From assembly GCA_963920765.1 (NCBI GenBank), contig OY987244.1, forward strand, positions 25,028,358 through 25,092,357: a stretch of 64,000 nt of DNA, given 5' to 3'. Below are positions 24,467-36,835 of the stretch, piece after piece. The translations under genes and the position numbers were made by a program. Under the pieces are notes generated by a model. The model was not told the DNA's origin. It saw only the letters and a program-made list of their open reading frames with translations, and did no database searches. The stretch comes from Ulota crispa (lineage: Eukaryota; Streptophyta; Bryopsida; Orthotrichales; Orthotrichaceae). The stretch's first letter is position 1. Every line of letters begins with the position of its first letter.

Positions 24467-24829
24467 TTTAAAGAATCTACAAGCTGCAATGCATGTTACA
24501 AACTTGGAAATATAGTGATTGGCTTCTAGTCTTGGTCACGTGCCAATGAAAAGATGTGCCAATTTACCATTTTATCAAAGTAGTCCACCCCAAGTAGTAG
24601 GAGTTGTAATGACTGGTTGGACTAATTTATACAATATGGAACAAAATAAAGGAAAGTGTTTTAAATGGACAATACATGAAGTCTTGACAATTATTTTACA
24701 AATAAGGACTCCTCTTCTCAAAATCGAAACTTGAGACGCCCTTTTCCATGGAAAGTAATCTTTGGATATTTTGGTTTTTTAACAGATTTTGCATTCATGC
24801 GTGCAGGTTCAGTGGGTGAACAAATTTAG

Positions 24830-25020
24830 GAGCTTGAGCCTTGAGGGGAGGAGATAACGTTCTCGGCTAGTGGAGCCCCTCCCAAGTTGCAGAAAAATGA
24901 GAGGCGAAAATATCTCCACCAATCAAATATGAGAGAGAGGGGGTTCAAATCCCGGACTTCCTTCGGTTGAAGGCTCCACTAGGATGTCGCCACCTGTCAA
25001 ACTACTTTACACCCTTTCCC
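24830..25020 (+). mobile_element. Possible tRNA-derived SINE
   Basis: GGTTCAAATCC (about 24949) is a good RNA polymerase III B-box, and TCGGCTAGTGG (about 24862) is a weak A-box. The spacing of about 80 bp is longer than in most tRNAs. The block is GC-richer than its surroundings. No target duplication or tail could be confirmed, so this is tentative. Confidence 0.25.
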
Positions 25021-25159
25021 TTCTGTGGTGATAGCAGAAAGTTTTTTGCTAAACTCAGCAGCGTTTGTGAACATTGGTACTGCATTGAAAATGGAGTCTA
25101 AAACTTTGTTTTTGAGGCAAATGGGGTTAATGTTTGGCAAATTCTGTAGTATGTCTTAA

Positions 25160-25379
25160 CCCCTGAACGGCCTTACGGCTCTGGATATACGGGGTCGTAT
25201 CAATCAGACATTGTCTTTAAATTTCAAGAAGTGCAAAACAACATCACATAGTGAAGCAATGTGTGATTGTGATTGATAATTAAAGATTTCACAATAGAGA
25301 TTGAAGCATTATGTGATCATGATTGATATGTATTAGATTTGTACATACGGCCAAAAAGGGCCTTTGGATCGTTTAGGGG
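25160..25379. mobile_element. TTAA/CCC element copy F, 220 bp
   Basis: TTAA at 25156-25159 and 25380-25383. Ends CCCCTGAACGGCC and GGATCGTTTAGGGG. Its terminal variant (AACGG / CGTTTAGGGG) resembles copy L at 53355. Internally it has a short duplicated GATTGATA word. Confidence 0.65.
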
Positions 25380-25389
25380 TTAATCATAA

Positions 25390-25890
25390 GGGAATTGATA
25401 TGTGTACCACACCTTTTGAACTACTGTACCACACCCCAAAGTAAATTTTAGATTTCTACCATCAAAAAGCTTAATTTGAGAATTTGGAATTCAGATTTGG
25501 ACTTAGAGACCATGATTTTTGTCTAAAAACCATAAAAAAAAGTTGCAATTCAGCAACATTCAATGAAAGAGTTTAGCTAGTGAGAAAAGTGTTACTTTTA
25601 CTTTTGTTTGTAAAAAAAAATAAACTTTTTCATTAGGTGTTGTTGAATTGCAACTTTTTTCATGGTTCTATACCAAATCATGGTCTCTAAGTCCAAATCT
25701 GAATTCAAAATTCTCAAATTCAACTTTTTGATGGTAGGATCTAAAATTTACCCAAGGGTGTGGTATAATAGTTCAAAGGGTGTGGTACAATAGTTCAAAG
25801 GGTGTGGTACAATAGTTCAAAGGGTGTGGTACAATAATTCAAAGGCTGTGGTACAATAGTTCAAAGGGTGTGGTACATATATCAATGTCC
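25390..25890. mobile_element. Foldback MITE with 9-bp target duplication (hAT- or Mutator-like)
   Basis: TAATCATAA (25381-25389) and TAATCATAG (25891-25899) flank inverted ends GGGAATTGATATG and CATATATCAATGTCC. Arms of about 200 bp fold together. Second copy at 43659-44202. An 8-9 bp duplication with long arms suggests Mutator-like (9 bp) or hAT (8 bp). The left TSD overlaps the TTAA of copy F, so the two abut. Confidence 0.7.
25756..25877. repeat. 22-bp tandem repeat within one arm of the foldback MITE
   Basis: Five full units of GGGTGTGGTACAATAGTTCAAA plus a partial terminal unit. The opposite arm has only about two. The unit is the arm's own subterminal sequence, so the array arose by local amplification in one arm. 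Confidence 0.9.
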
Positions 25891-25899
25891 TAATCATAG

Positions 25900-26636
25900 A
25901 TCATAATATAGGGAAGGGAAAAATAATTAACATTCTTAAAATAAACTGTTTGATTAATGGCTTATATAACAAATTTTGAAATAAGAAACCAAATGCAAAC
26001 CTTTAAAATATCAATGCAAAGCATCTTGACGTTCATCTCCCTCAACCAATGTCTAGGGAGAACCTGTATTTAGTATACTGTTAGCAATTCAAATTGCAAA
26101 GAAGCCAATTGAATCTAAAATCATCGATTAAAAACATTTTACAAGAATAATAATAATAACAATATATTATAATATAAATATAGAAAATATTTGATGCAAT
26201 CCAGTGAAATTGATTGAAAATGGGTAATGCTGAGTTTTAGCAAGTGAAGTCAATATTTCTCCCCAAAATGCTGCCTTCAACATTGGGAGAACATTCTTGT
26301 GGTTGTAAACAAAGTCTAGGATATTCAAAACCTATTTAAATATAACATCTTCTTCTTTTCATGAAATAGGTTGTTTCATTACAATTCCTTTGTGTTCAAA
26401 GGCAAATTAGCTTAAGGTCTGTTTAGATTTGACCTTACAAAAACTTGATTGTTAGAATAAAACCGCAGAAGAAATAAGAGTTGTCTTTGTTTAGCTCCGA
26501 AGCATGCAAGGACCTTCCATCGGGAATTAAGATTTAAGATTTTACTTGCAAATAAACAATAGTATTCACGCATGATATTAAAATTCATGATGTTTTGCGG
26601 GTTGAAGGGTGAGTTAGGATTATTTTTTGAGAATTG
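25900..26636. other. AT-rich intergenic DNA
   Basis: Nothing supported. An open frame of 78 codons on the - strand has no recognisable features. Confidence 0.3.
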
Positions 26637-26869
26637 ATATGTGCGCACCCATGATGGGGGGGGTAAATTTTAAGAAATTCCATCAAAAAAGTTGAATTTG
26701 AAAATTTTGAATTCAAAATCAGATTTACAAACCTTGATTTAGTCTAAAATCACAAAGGAGATTACAATTGAACAATGCCTAGTGGGAAATCTTAGTTAGG
26801 GACAAAACTATTATTTTTACATTTGTTCATAAAGAGATCTAAGCTTTTCCACTTGGCGTTGTTTAATTT
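26637..26869. repeat. Truncated copy of the 25390/43659 foldback family
   Basis: Starts ATTGATATGTG and follows the left arm and loop of the 25390 element (GTTGAATTTGAAAATTTTG..., TTCCACTTGGCGTTGTTTAA). It stops where the next element begins at 26870; the right arm is absent. Confidence 0.5.
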
Positions 26870-27555
26870 GCATCATTGATATTGAAATCTAGAGTAATCT
26901 CAATCAAGCATACCAAAATTTAGTTTCTAAAAACCAAAACTCCATTTTTGGTGAATTATTTTGGATAAAATTCATAGTTTCACATGATAATTGATTAAAA
27001 AATATTGTTGATGAATCTTTGAGATTTGTTGCGTGGATATGTAGGAAACATTCTTACACACATCTTCCACATCAAAAATGTCCCACTAAGTAACAAACTG
27101 ATATGATCTATGAAAAATTTAACATGACATGTGACATGCCCAAATTTTGCAAAGTGGATATCTTTATTTTTTAACTAACTTTTGACAAAGTAAACATATC
27201 ATCATGCTCAAAGGTACAAATTTAGTCACAATATATGAGTCAAATAGCCAAATCTAACCATCATAAAGAAATATCTACTTTACAAAGTTTGGGCATGTAA
27301 CATGTCATGTTGATTTATTTATAGATCATATTTTACTTGGTGGGACTTTTTGATGTGAAAGGTGTGTATAAGAATGTTTTGTACATATCCACGCAACCAA
27401 ATCTTAAAGATTCATCAACAATATTTTTCAATCAATTATCATGTGAAACTATGAATTTTATACAATATAATTCACCAAAAATGGAGTTTTGGTTTTTGGA
27501 AACTGAAATTTGGTATGCTTGATTGGGACTACACTATATTTCAATATCAGTGATG
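26870..27555. mobile_element. Long palindromic foldback element
   Basis: GCATCATTGATATTGAAAT at the left is answered by ATTTCAATATCAGTGATGC at the right, and the arms match over about 300 bp. The centre (about 27195-27240, ACATATCATCATG...CAAAGGTAC) is the same as in the 58501 element. No coding capacity. Confidence 0.7.
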
Positions 27556-30343
27556 CAAAACAAAAAAATGCCAATTTTATTCTATGTCATGTGCAAAGTT
27601 CTTTAAATGACATGACATGGCGTTTAATACTTGTTGTACCCCATTGTACCCGTACATGAAAGATTTAAGGATTTAATACTCACTATCACCTTGGAATAAT
27701 TATCGCTCTTTGGTATATGGCCCCTTGAGCCCATTTAGCTAAGAGTGCTCTTAGAGTGAAATCTCCATTTAATCCTCATTTGGGTGTTACTTAACATCAA
27801 CCTAAACTTTCGGATTTGCTTGAATATTGTCTATTGTTGTTACACTAAGCAAGTGCTGCTCTTTTCCTCTGTCAAGTAGACATCCATGTAGGCTTGGCAA
27901 ACATAAAAGAACATATGTATAAACACAACTTGGACTTAACTTCTAAGAGCTCCCAAACAACTCTTCCTTACTTCCAAGTCTGCCTTTATTCTTATGATAC
28001 GTTTTTTCAAATCAAATTGCTTTGATCTCAACATATTTCGTTCATTCTTGTGTTATTGAAAGAACTACTTTATCTCAAAGGGTTTATTCAAGAGTAAACC
28101 AACGGGCTACATAAACATAAATTTTGTTTGACACATAAATTACAAGATCATTTTCTGAGGGTCTAGGTGGATCTTGGGACATCATTCTTAAATAATATAT
28201 TCAAATCAATATCTCTTGCTTTTTATTTATAAAGTTCAAGTGTTTAATTTCTTCACCTGTGAGGAATTAGAGGTTGTTCAAATTTTGGTACATATAAAGG
28301 TAAATTGCAAACTGAATTGTGTTAATAGAAAGTGTTATTTATCTTAAGCACAAACCGTGTTTGTACAATAAGGTCTAATATTGCAATTACCAACCTTTTC
28401 AAAAACTTTCAAAGAGATTTTTCTAACTTTGTTGAGAGCTGGTTATAGACAAAATGTTAGGGAAATTGATAAAAAATAATAGGTTTCAAATTTGAAATCA
28501 AAATCCTAATTGAGATCTATTTCAATGATTTTTTATCTTATTTGTTTTATTGACATGAGTACCTGGAGGTTCTTTTTTGAACCAAAAGGGTTACAATTTG
28601 AGGTAAAACTCACTAGTGCTCTTTGAATGATTCAATACTTATAAAATACTGGTTCAAAATCTATGATAAACAGCACCTAATAAAACCCAATACAAAAGTC
28701 CAAAATAATTTAAAATTTTAGATGGATGAAAAAAAAATGCTATTATGAGTATGCAAAAAAAAAATCTTAGCATTAATTAATTGTTTCAAAACAGCATTTA
28801 TTAGAATAGTAAGGTTAGAAATTTTGCACTTGGGCTCAGAACATAATACGCTTATGTTTTGTCAAAATCTCCTTGGCTTTAGGTCAATTAGAATATTTGG
28901 GAATAAACAACTTTTACCAAATATTATACTCTAATTTCTATAACTGTTTTATTTGAAAGTTGCACGCAATAAGTTTTTTTTGTAATTAATTCAACCTTGA
29001 AGATTATAAAGAAAAAAACACTATTATGATTTGACAAAAGTCAAATACAAATTAACTAATTGGGCGTGTGTTAAACATAGATGTGTAACTTTTAGGAGCC
29101 TTTCCCTTGCATACGGCAACATATAAGATAAATTAAAATAAAAACATTCTATGGAACCTTCTTAAATGAAAAAAATCAATAAATTCAAGAATAGAAAATG
29201 TGTTAATTTTACATTTTATAAAGGATTATCTTTGCAATGATAACAATTAATCAAAGAATATTATTCAAAAATTAAATCAAATGAACTAAATTATAGTTAA
29301 ACATAAAAGTTACATAATTAAACTTTTAGATTCCATACTGACCAAAATAGACTAGTTTCAATCAAGTTATGTGTCTAAAGGATTCTAAAATATCCCTCCA
29401 TAAAGTTTGAGGTTGATAAATAAATATAACAACGCCAATATGCTTTAGCAAAGGGTGAGAAGATTATAGTTTAATGAGTAATGCTTGTTGTTGTTTTATT
29501 AATTATATAAAAAGCAAAAAAGTGATTATTGCATTTAATGATAGAATATGGTTAAGATATCCTTTAGACCAATATTTATTGAATAACAATACAAGGAAAA
29601 TAATCAAATTTTAAGGCATGAGAGAATCAAAACTAGGTATTGTGATTAAAATTTGGACATGATGATGTAAAAAAAAGGTCAAAATTGTAAATTGTAGATA
29701 TGTTTTTTAATACATAACTGTTTGACACTTGAAGAACAATAATCAGTTTTTAAGGTGCCACATGGGACATCTCTAACATTTTGTAACATTCTTTGACCAC
29801 CATTAGAATGCCATTAATCATATAGAAATTTTGCCAAAAATCAATATGATAGATTGCATCCAAAAATGGAAAATCATGCAAAAAGAAACTTTAAGTAATA
29901 ATAAGATGTTCATCAACAATAAAAACTCTAGATCAAATTTTCAAATTTTCAAATTCATTACCAAGTTTATTACTACAAATTAACAAATACATAACTTTGA
30001 TTGCATTAAGAAAAAAAGAATCCCTCCACTTTTTGACTGTTGGCTTTATTTTTTTTGAAATTTATGAAACATTTCACTTCCAAAAAATACTTTGTGCTTT
30101 CGTTTTAATACTAGATGATTAGGCATTAAGTTCATAAATTGCAAAGTGGCTGCTTTTTGCTTACAAAAATCAAATGAATAATTTATTAAACTCTATCTAA
30201 AACAAAAAAATGTATTGACAAACTTATTACACAAAAGATCTATCAAGATTTTTAAGTTGATCTTGTTGTGTTGGTGCACCAATCAAATGTTTAACAAAAT
30301 AAGTAATCAAAGAAATATAACCAAAATTATAATTTTTGGTGCA
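27556..30343. other. AT-rich intergenic DNA
   Basis: 2.8 kb of strongly AT-rich sequence in which I find no gene, tandem array, inverted-repeat element or retroelement domain. All open frames are short. Confidence 0.4.
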
Positions 30344-30785
30344 CTTCACAATGCTAAGCATGGCAATCACTTCACAACGCTAAGCATGGCAATCACTTCA
30401 CAATGCTAAGCATGGCAATCACTTCACAATGCTAAGCATGGCAATCACTTCACAATGCTAAGCATGGCAATCACTTCACAATGCTAAGCATGGCAATCAC
30501 TTCACAATGCTAAGCATGGCAATCACTTCACAATGCTAAGCATGGCAATCACTTCACAATGCTAAGCATGGCAATCACTTCACAATGCTAAGCATGGCAA
30601 TCACTTCACAATGCTAAGCATGGCAATCACTTCACAATGCTAAGCATGGCAATCACTTCACAATGCTAAGCATGGCAATTACTTCACAATGCTAAGCATG
30701 GCAATCACTTCACAATGCTAAGCATGGCAATCACTTCACAATGCTAAGCATGACAATCACTCCACTATACTAAGTTTGGCAATTG
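30344..30785. repeat. 26-bp satellite array, 17 units
   Basis: Seventeen consecutive units of 26 bp (CTTCACAATGCTAAGCATGG followed by CAATCA). The first 16 are nearly identical with single-base variants; the last (30760-30785) is clearly diverged. Within each unit TGCTAAGCA is a short palindrome. Confidence 0.97.
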
Positions 30786-30800
30786 CTTTGCAAATATTAA

Positions 30801-31759
30801 CCCCTAAAGGCCTAAGCCCTTTTTTTTGTGAAAATCACTCAAAATTGCCACTTTTGGGGGAGTGAGGAGAAGTGTTATTTATTTTTTATTTTTTTGGAAA
30901 CCCAACCTAAAGATCTTGCTCTAGACTATGGAAAGTACTAGTGGGAAAAATTTCAGCTCATTCTAGTTGTAGAGGAGTGAGATATTGACATCTGAAGTGG
31001 AAAAATAAGTTATTTTCTATGTTGCCCAAAAATTTCAGAAGCTTTTGACAGCTCCTGTATCAAAAAAGTTGCTCTACATAAAGTTGAGGTTTATCTTTTC
31101 CATGTAGAAGACCAAGTTAGGTAGATGTAGGAGAATTTTCAAATGAAATAGAGGTGTGGATCATACTTTGTAAAATCCTGCAATGCCGTAAGGTCATGAA
31201 ATTTGCATATATACTAGGCAAAATTGGAGGATTTATGTAAAATTCAAAAACCCAAATTACTTTGATCCAAATGATGAAACCAAGGAATCTTAGTCCACTA
31301 CAACTTGCAAGAAAAGAAAGTCCAAAAACAAATCCACAAAGAGCTCAAAAAAAAAAAGCAACAAGTTTTACAAGGGGGAAAAGGAATGGAGGTTTGGGAG
31401 TCCCATACCTACCAGCAAACTAAAACTTCTCATAACTTTCATCTCATTTATCAAAATTGAATGATTCAAAGCTTCCCACATACATAAAAATTTAAAGAAC
31501 CAATTTCAAAATTTTCTTTAAAAAAGATGCAGATTTTTATTTTTTATTTTTTTTGTTGCCCAATTCTCCCCTGCTTTTCAATTATTCATGCATAACTCTT
31601 TCAATAATTGTCATAATGAAGAAAAAATTAGATTCCCACGCAAATCTTATAATTCCCCATCTTCAAAAAAAGTTTCAAAAAATCACGCAAAATAGTTTAG
31701 CTGTAGGTACCCGCCCAAAATCCCATTTGTCCCCCAAGGGGACAATTGGCCTTTGGGGG
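30801..31759. mobile_element. TTAA/CCC element copy G
   Basis: TTAA at 30797-30800 and 31760-31763. Ends CCCCTAAAGGCCTAAG and, inverted, CCCCCAAAGGCCAATTG. 959 bp, collinear with copies A and C. Inserted at the decayed right edge of the 26-bp satellite. Confidence 0.8.
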
Positions 31760-31763
31760 TTAA

Positions 31764-31951
31764 GCATAGCAAAAATTCCATTATGCATGGTAGTTGCTTG
31801 ATTATCACTTTACAATGCAACAATTTCCTAGGAAATGTATTTGTGGTGCAAAAAGTTGGCAATTATTCTACAACAATATTGCAATAGGACTAAGCATGTC
31901 AACCACTTTACAACTACAATACACAAGTAAGTGTGGCAGTTACTTCATGAA
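31764..31951. repeat. Decayed satellite-related DNA
   Basis: Contains diverged unit-like words (TTAAGCATAGCAA, CTAAGCATGTCAACCACTTT, GTGTGGCAGTTACTTCA) resembling the 26-bp satellite unit. Similar words continue at 32858-32940 and in 33073-33430. Confidence 0.45.
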
Positions 31952-31955
31952 TTAA

Positions 31956-32853
31956 CCCCTAAAATTCTTTTGTGTTTAGAGGCCCAAAACTGCTTCAAAG
32001 TACTAGTCCCCAAACCAGGGTCAAAATATTCATTCAAACTTACATTTTAACAAATCCAACTGTAGGATCTTTTGGTTGACTTGCATAAGTACATTGTCCC
32101 AAAATTTTAGAATGAATATCCCCACCAATTGCAAGATCAATGTGCCTAAACTTCAAAATGTAGGCTTTTCTAATCCTTCCAGAAGGTGAAATTTTGTTTT
32201 TCAAACTTTTTAGAGAAAAACCCATGTATTGTACTTCTTGTGCAATTTTTGCAATATTTTGGAAAATGGGTTGAAAGTATATATTAAAAAAGAACCAAAA
32301 AAATTTAGATTCATTTTTACAAAAATTGTAAAGTGAAAGGTATTGATGAATGAAAGATATAACTAATATGCTAATAAGTTTTGGAAGAATTTGAAAATCG
32401 TTAATCCCAATGATGAGAATGCTCTAATAGACAATTAATAACTTTCATTTTCATTTTCATTTGAAAATTTTCAAAATTGAGAGTGAAAGATAACTTTATA
32501 TGTTTTTTCTACCTTCTTCCTACCTTCATTGCCCACAAAACAAAACTCCTTTTAACTCTTACCTCATTATTTGAAATTGAGTGATTCAATTTTTTTTGAG
32601 TAGGTATCAACCTATAAAACTCAAAAAAAAAGAAAGGAATATATTTTTTGCTACCCGGTTTGACATTGAAATTGAAAAAACCTTATAACTTTTGCATTAC
32701 TTATTGGAATGACATGAAATAAAGCTTCACATGTAGTTTATGATATGTAGCATCCATCCTAAAAATTTCATGAAAAATTTCCAAATTGTGAAATCAATAG
32801 AGCCTGCCCGAGTTCTCATAAAGCCCAAAGTAGGTTCCTTGAGCCTTTAGGGA
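31956..32853. mobile_element. TTAA/CCC element copy H
   Basis: TTAA at 31952-31955 and 32854-32857. Ends CCCCTAAAATTC and GAGCCTTTAGGGA. 898 bp, more diverged internally than G. It splits the decayed satellite-like DNA. Confidence 0.65.
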
Positions 32854-32967
32854 TTAATAAGCATGGAATACACGTACAAGTGCAACAAATGAGAACAACT
32901 TGTAGTATGCTCATGCAACTTATATAGCAAGCATGGAAAGTATTTTTAGTATTTTCAAGATTACAAT

Positions 32968-33069
32968 CACTACAAGAAAATCATGGTCGAATTTACAAAA
33001 AGTTGATGTCAAATATTGTGACATTTTTTGTCAACTTTTTGTAGATCTGACCATGGTTTTTTTGTAGTG
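32968..33069. mobile_element. 102-bp hairpin MITE with CACTA ends
   Basis: Starts CACTACAAGAAAATCATGGTC and ends ACCATGGTTTTTTTGTAGTG, with a perfect 3-bp AAT duplication at 32965-32967 and 33070-33072. Almost the whole length is palindromic (CAAAAAGTTG / CAACTTTTTG inside). CACTACAAGAAAA is the canonical plant CACTA (En/Spm) terminus, and 3 bp is the superfamily's duplication size. Confidence 0.88.
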
Positions 33070-33072
33070 AAT

Positions 33073-34205
33073 CTTTGGTGATTAATTTATGATAGTAGCA
33101 AGCATATGCAACAATGTTAACATTGCCTTGTCTAACAATCAATTTGTAAAACAAATTTCTACAAACATGTATAGGCTTGTCAAAATTGCTGTGATACTTC
33201 ATGACAACAAGCATGTGTAAGTTTTTTGAAAAGATTGACAATTATAGAAGCGTGCTCAAGTGTGTTGTAATACGAAATTTGATCCCTTTATGATATTATT
33301 TATGGATAGCTTGGATAAGCCTATCAAAATTGCTATACTTAACAATACCGCAAGTAAGTAAGCATGAGTTTTTGAAATTATTGGCAACGATTGTAGCAAG
33401 CACTCAAATGTGTAGGGAACGACATTTGATTTTCATTTCATGATCACAAAATATGTATACGTGTATAATGTATAAATTTAAAAAACACTATTCATAACAA
33501 AAATAACAAGAAAAAACATGTCCTAAACAATTTGTTTATAATGATTAACTACACTTGAGTCATTTACTAATCATTGTGCATATTTGCAATCCTTGTGAGG
33601 GTGATTGCAAGAAATATTTGTACTATTTTTTGTCCCCTTCACCTCTTGCAGGTGGTTTTTGGCTCCTATCTTTTCCGTACCAAGTCATTTTGACTTGAAA
33701 TTTCATAGTAATGTTCACTTTTAAGTTATAGATGCTCAATAATTTTTTCAATTTTTTTCAATTTTTACTATTTTTAAATAGCCCCTAAATAGGTATCTGC
33801 CTTAGCCATTTTGGAGGTTTTTAGTATTATTTTGGGTCCAAAAAAGCGGATATTGTGCCACAAATCAAGGAAGTTGTTTATTGTAAAGCATTACATGGAT
33901 ATAAAGAAGGGTTTCACAAAATTCTAAATTCCATATCATGCACATTGTCTCAAAGTAGGCATCCATTCTCCTTGCATTAGTGAAATAAATTAAATAAAAT
34001 CCTCCAAAAACTAATTGCATTAGGTGAAGCTACTCAAAGAGATCAAGAATGGCCATTTTTTATTTTATTTTTAATATTTTTTTGATTATTTTCTAAAAAG
34101 CAAAAAGGAAATTGTCTTTTTGTTGGTAATTTCTATCCCTCTATTTTTGTGCATAACTTTTAGAATAAATTTTTTCTACATCTGAATTTTCATGAGTATG
34201 CTACT
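33073..34205. other. Decayed satellite-like DNA and unassigned AT-rich DNA
   Basis: 33073-33430 contains irregular repeats of AGCAAGCAT..., CTTCATGACAACAAGCATG and CTTGTCAAAATTGC. 33430-34205 has no recognised feature. Confidence 0.35.
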
Positions 34206-34209
34206 TTAA

Positions 34210-35125
34210 CCCCTAGAGGACCATTATCTGTTTGGGGGACAAATGGGATTTCAGGCATGTACCTATGGCTAAACTACTTTGTATGATTTTCTGAAACTTT
34301 TAATGAAGGTGAGGAATTCAAAGATATACCTGGGAATGTAAATTTTTCTTCATTTCAACATTTATTGAAGAAGTTACGCATGAAAATCTAGAAAATGCTG
34401 CTCCTTGGGTAGCCAAAAATTTCTTCAAATTTTTTTATATTTTTCAAATAAAAATCTGAAATAGGTTCTTTAGACTTATATAGATGTGGGGAGCTTTGAA
34501 TCATTCATGTTTGATAGATGAGATGAAAGTTATGAAGAGTTTTTGTTTGCGGGCAGTTTTAAATTCTCTACTCTAAAATAAACTTTGAAGTCCTTTATTT
34601 AACTCAATTTTCATTACTTAGGAATAAAAAGAACCAAAGGATGTAGATTGTTCATCACAACATTATAACCGTTGGGATTTGCATTTTTCATTTTAATAAT
34701 AAAATTCTTAACAATTTAGTGTTTTGACTCATTCTCTACTTTTTTTACTTACTATTTTTTCCCATGTGTTGTACAGTTCCAATTGATTTGAAAATACTCC
34801 CACACATACCTAACTTGGTCTCCTACATAGGAAAAATAAACCTCAACTTTGTGTAGAGTAATTATTTTCATGTAAGAATGATCAAAGGTTTCTGAAATTT
34901 TTGGGCAGCAGCAAAAAAATAATAATCTGCAATTCAAATGTAAATATCTCACTCATTCTAGTGTAATTGAGCTGATTTTTTTACCGCCTGTACCTCTTGT
35001 AGTCTACTATAAGATCTTACAGTTGAATTCTTGTAAAGAACTTTTTTTCTTACCATTGTACTTGCTTCCCCAAAAGTGGCAATTTATGTGTTTTTCAAAG
35101 AAAAAATGGCTTGGTCCTTTAGGAT
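34210..35125. mobile_element. TTAA/CCC element copy I
   Basis: TTAA at 34206-34209 and 35126-35129. Ends CCCCTAGAGGACCA and GGTCCTTTAGGA. 916 bp, opposite orientation to copy E, and the best reference for the E insertion breakpoints. Confidence 0.75.
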
Positions 35126-35274
35126 TTAAGTGCTTTACAAAATTTTCATATTTTATTTTATTTAAAAAAAGTTATTTCAAAAACTCATAGTACTACCTAG
35201 TACTACTAGTTTAAAGGGTGTTTGAGACAAAATCGTGAAGCGTTTCTTGCAACTACCTGTGAATCAATTATTTA

Positions 35275-35588
35275 AGGTAAGAACACCCATAAACATTAGT
35301 TTAAGGGTTTTGAACATGATGATTATTAGTAAACACCAAGAAAATTATAGGATTGTATTAGCAACAGAAAAATAATGAGTTTGCACTTTCAAATGTATTA
35401 TTTGGATACTATGAGAATAAGTTGTGAATTTTTAAATCGCAAACTGCCATTGTACCCATAACCAACATTAAGGTTTCATGTTCACATATTGTACATCCTT
35501 GTAATTACATCTATTTACTTTTACAAATTTACCAAGATTTTAGAAACAACAGTTATAGGGACACTAACGCTTATGGGTGTTCCTACCT
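35275..35588. mobile_element. TA-flanked MITE (AGGTARGARCACCC ends)
   Basis: TA at 35273-35274 and 35589-35590. Inverted ends AGGTAAGAACACCCATAA and TTATGGGTGTTCCTACCT. 314 bp. The body is the reverse complement of the 55129-55440 copy. A Tc1/mariner-type MITE is the simplest reading. Confidence 0.8.
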
Positions 35589-35599
35589 TAAGACTTGTT

Positions 35600-36304
35600 T
35601 TTCTTAAAGTGACTTTTGGTGATCTCTTTATGATAATAAACATGACAACCATGATTGTGGCATAATTACAACCCTTGATGATCACATTATGACATTAGAC
35701 ATTGGAACATATATAACCGTGCTATTTTACTGTCCTTTGTGACCACTTCATGATAATAGGCACCAAAACTACAATCCTTTGACCACAAAGTAGATAATAG
35801 GTGAGAGTAATACGTGCAAGTATGGTTTTAATAAATGCATGACAACAAGGGTGGCAAAGACATATGTGTACTCACCTGCATGCAATGTAAATAAAGACAT
35901 GATAATAAGTGTGACAAACAAGCATGTGCATTCTCACTTATGTGTTGCATTGTCATACTTACTATTAGAAATTACATCCCAAGAGGTTTTGGTGAGTAAA
36001 ACAACTTTGCCATGAATCTTAAAAGTAATTAATAAAAAACATGGTGTAGTTTGATTTCCAAGAGGTCCAAGATAACAAATTCATCCTTGATCTATAGTCC
36101 ATAACTGAATTCCAAGAGATTTTCAATTAGTGATTAAAAAACCAAATGATTTTTTTGATTTCATATAAGGGTATTGGAAAAAACCATATCAAACAAACTT
36201 GGATGAGAAAAGCGTATATTTTGAAATTTGCTCTAATATAAGAAAAACTTTTAGAACATACTTTCTATATTGAGGGCAATGAGGGATGACACCGGGGTCA
36301 CCAA
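35600..36304. repeat. Degenerate tandem-like DNA and unassigned sequence
   Basis: 35605-35960 contains irregular repeats of ATGATAATA-CA, GTGACCACTTCATGATAATA and GACAA-CATG spaced some tens of bases apart, reminiscent of the decayed satellite. 35960-36304 shows nothing recognisable. Confidence 0.35.
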
Positions 36305-36831
36305 GGTTTAATTTCTTAGCAATTTTTTGTTTAAATCTTATTTTGAAAGTTTTTTGGCTACCATTACACTCAAAAAATTAGGTGAAAATTTGGATGAAAG
36401 TGCCAAATCCAAAAGACCAATTTGCCACATTTGGATGAAAGTAGATTATAATAGTAGTTTTTTTTGGATGAACTTTCACATATCATACATTCTTTCTCAT
36501 TTTAGTCAAATTTTCATACCTACAGGTAGTGTAAATTTTCTTGGCAAAATTTGCCTAAATCTTACCTTGAAACCAGCCTAGTGATATGAACACAAGAAAA
36601 AATCTCCAAAAAAATGGATGAATTCGCTGAAACCCTCCCCAAGTTTCAGCACATTTGCTAGATTTTGGATGAAAGTTACTAAAATTAGTAGATTTTATGG
36701 AATTCTATCCAAATTTTCCTTACCTGCTCGCGTGGTGGGGTGCGTGTCGCTCTACCAACAGAAATCCAAAAAAATACGCTGCCTACAAGCATTCTAGGGT
36801 GCGGGTTGCTCTACCCTGACAAAAACAAAAA
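36305..36831. repeat. Dispersed repeat (relative at 11160-11460), internally duplicated
   Basis: Collinear with 11160-11460 but longer. The CTTGGCAA-TTTTGCCTAAATCTTACCT segment occurs twice (about 36310 and 36540). Its right edge is where copy J begins. Confidence 0.5.
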
Positions 36832-36835
36832 TTAA

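Noticed and set aside
30215-30409. Small ORF running into the 26-bp satellite
   Set aside because: A chance frame through tandem DNA with no domain.
35275-35588. PIF/Harbinger assignment from TTAAGGTAGG...CCTACCTTAA
   Set aside because: A 3-bp TTA/TAA cannot be read as a direct repeat at all copies, whereas TA fits every complete copy, so a Tc1/mariner type is preferred.
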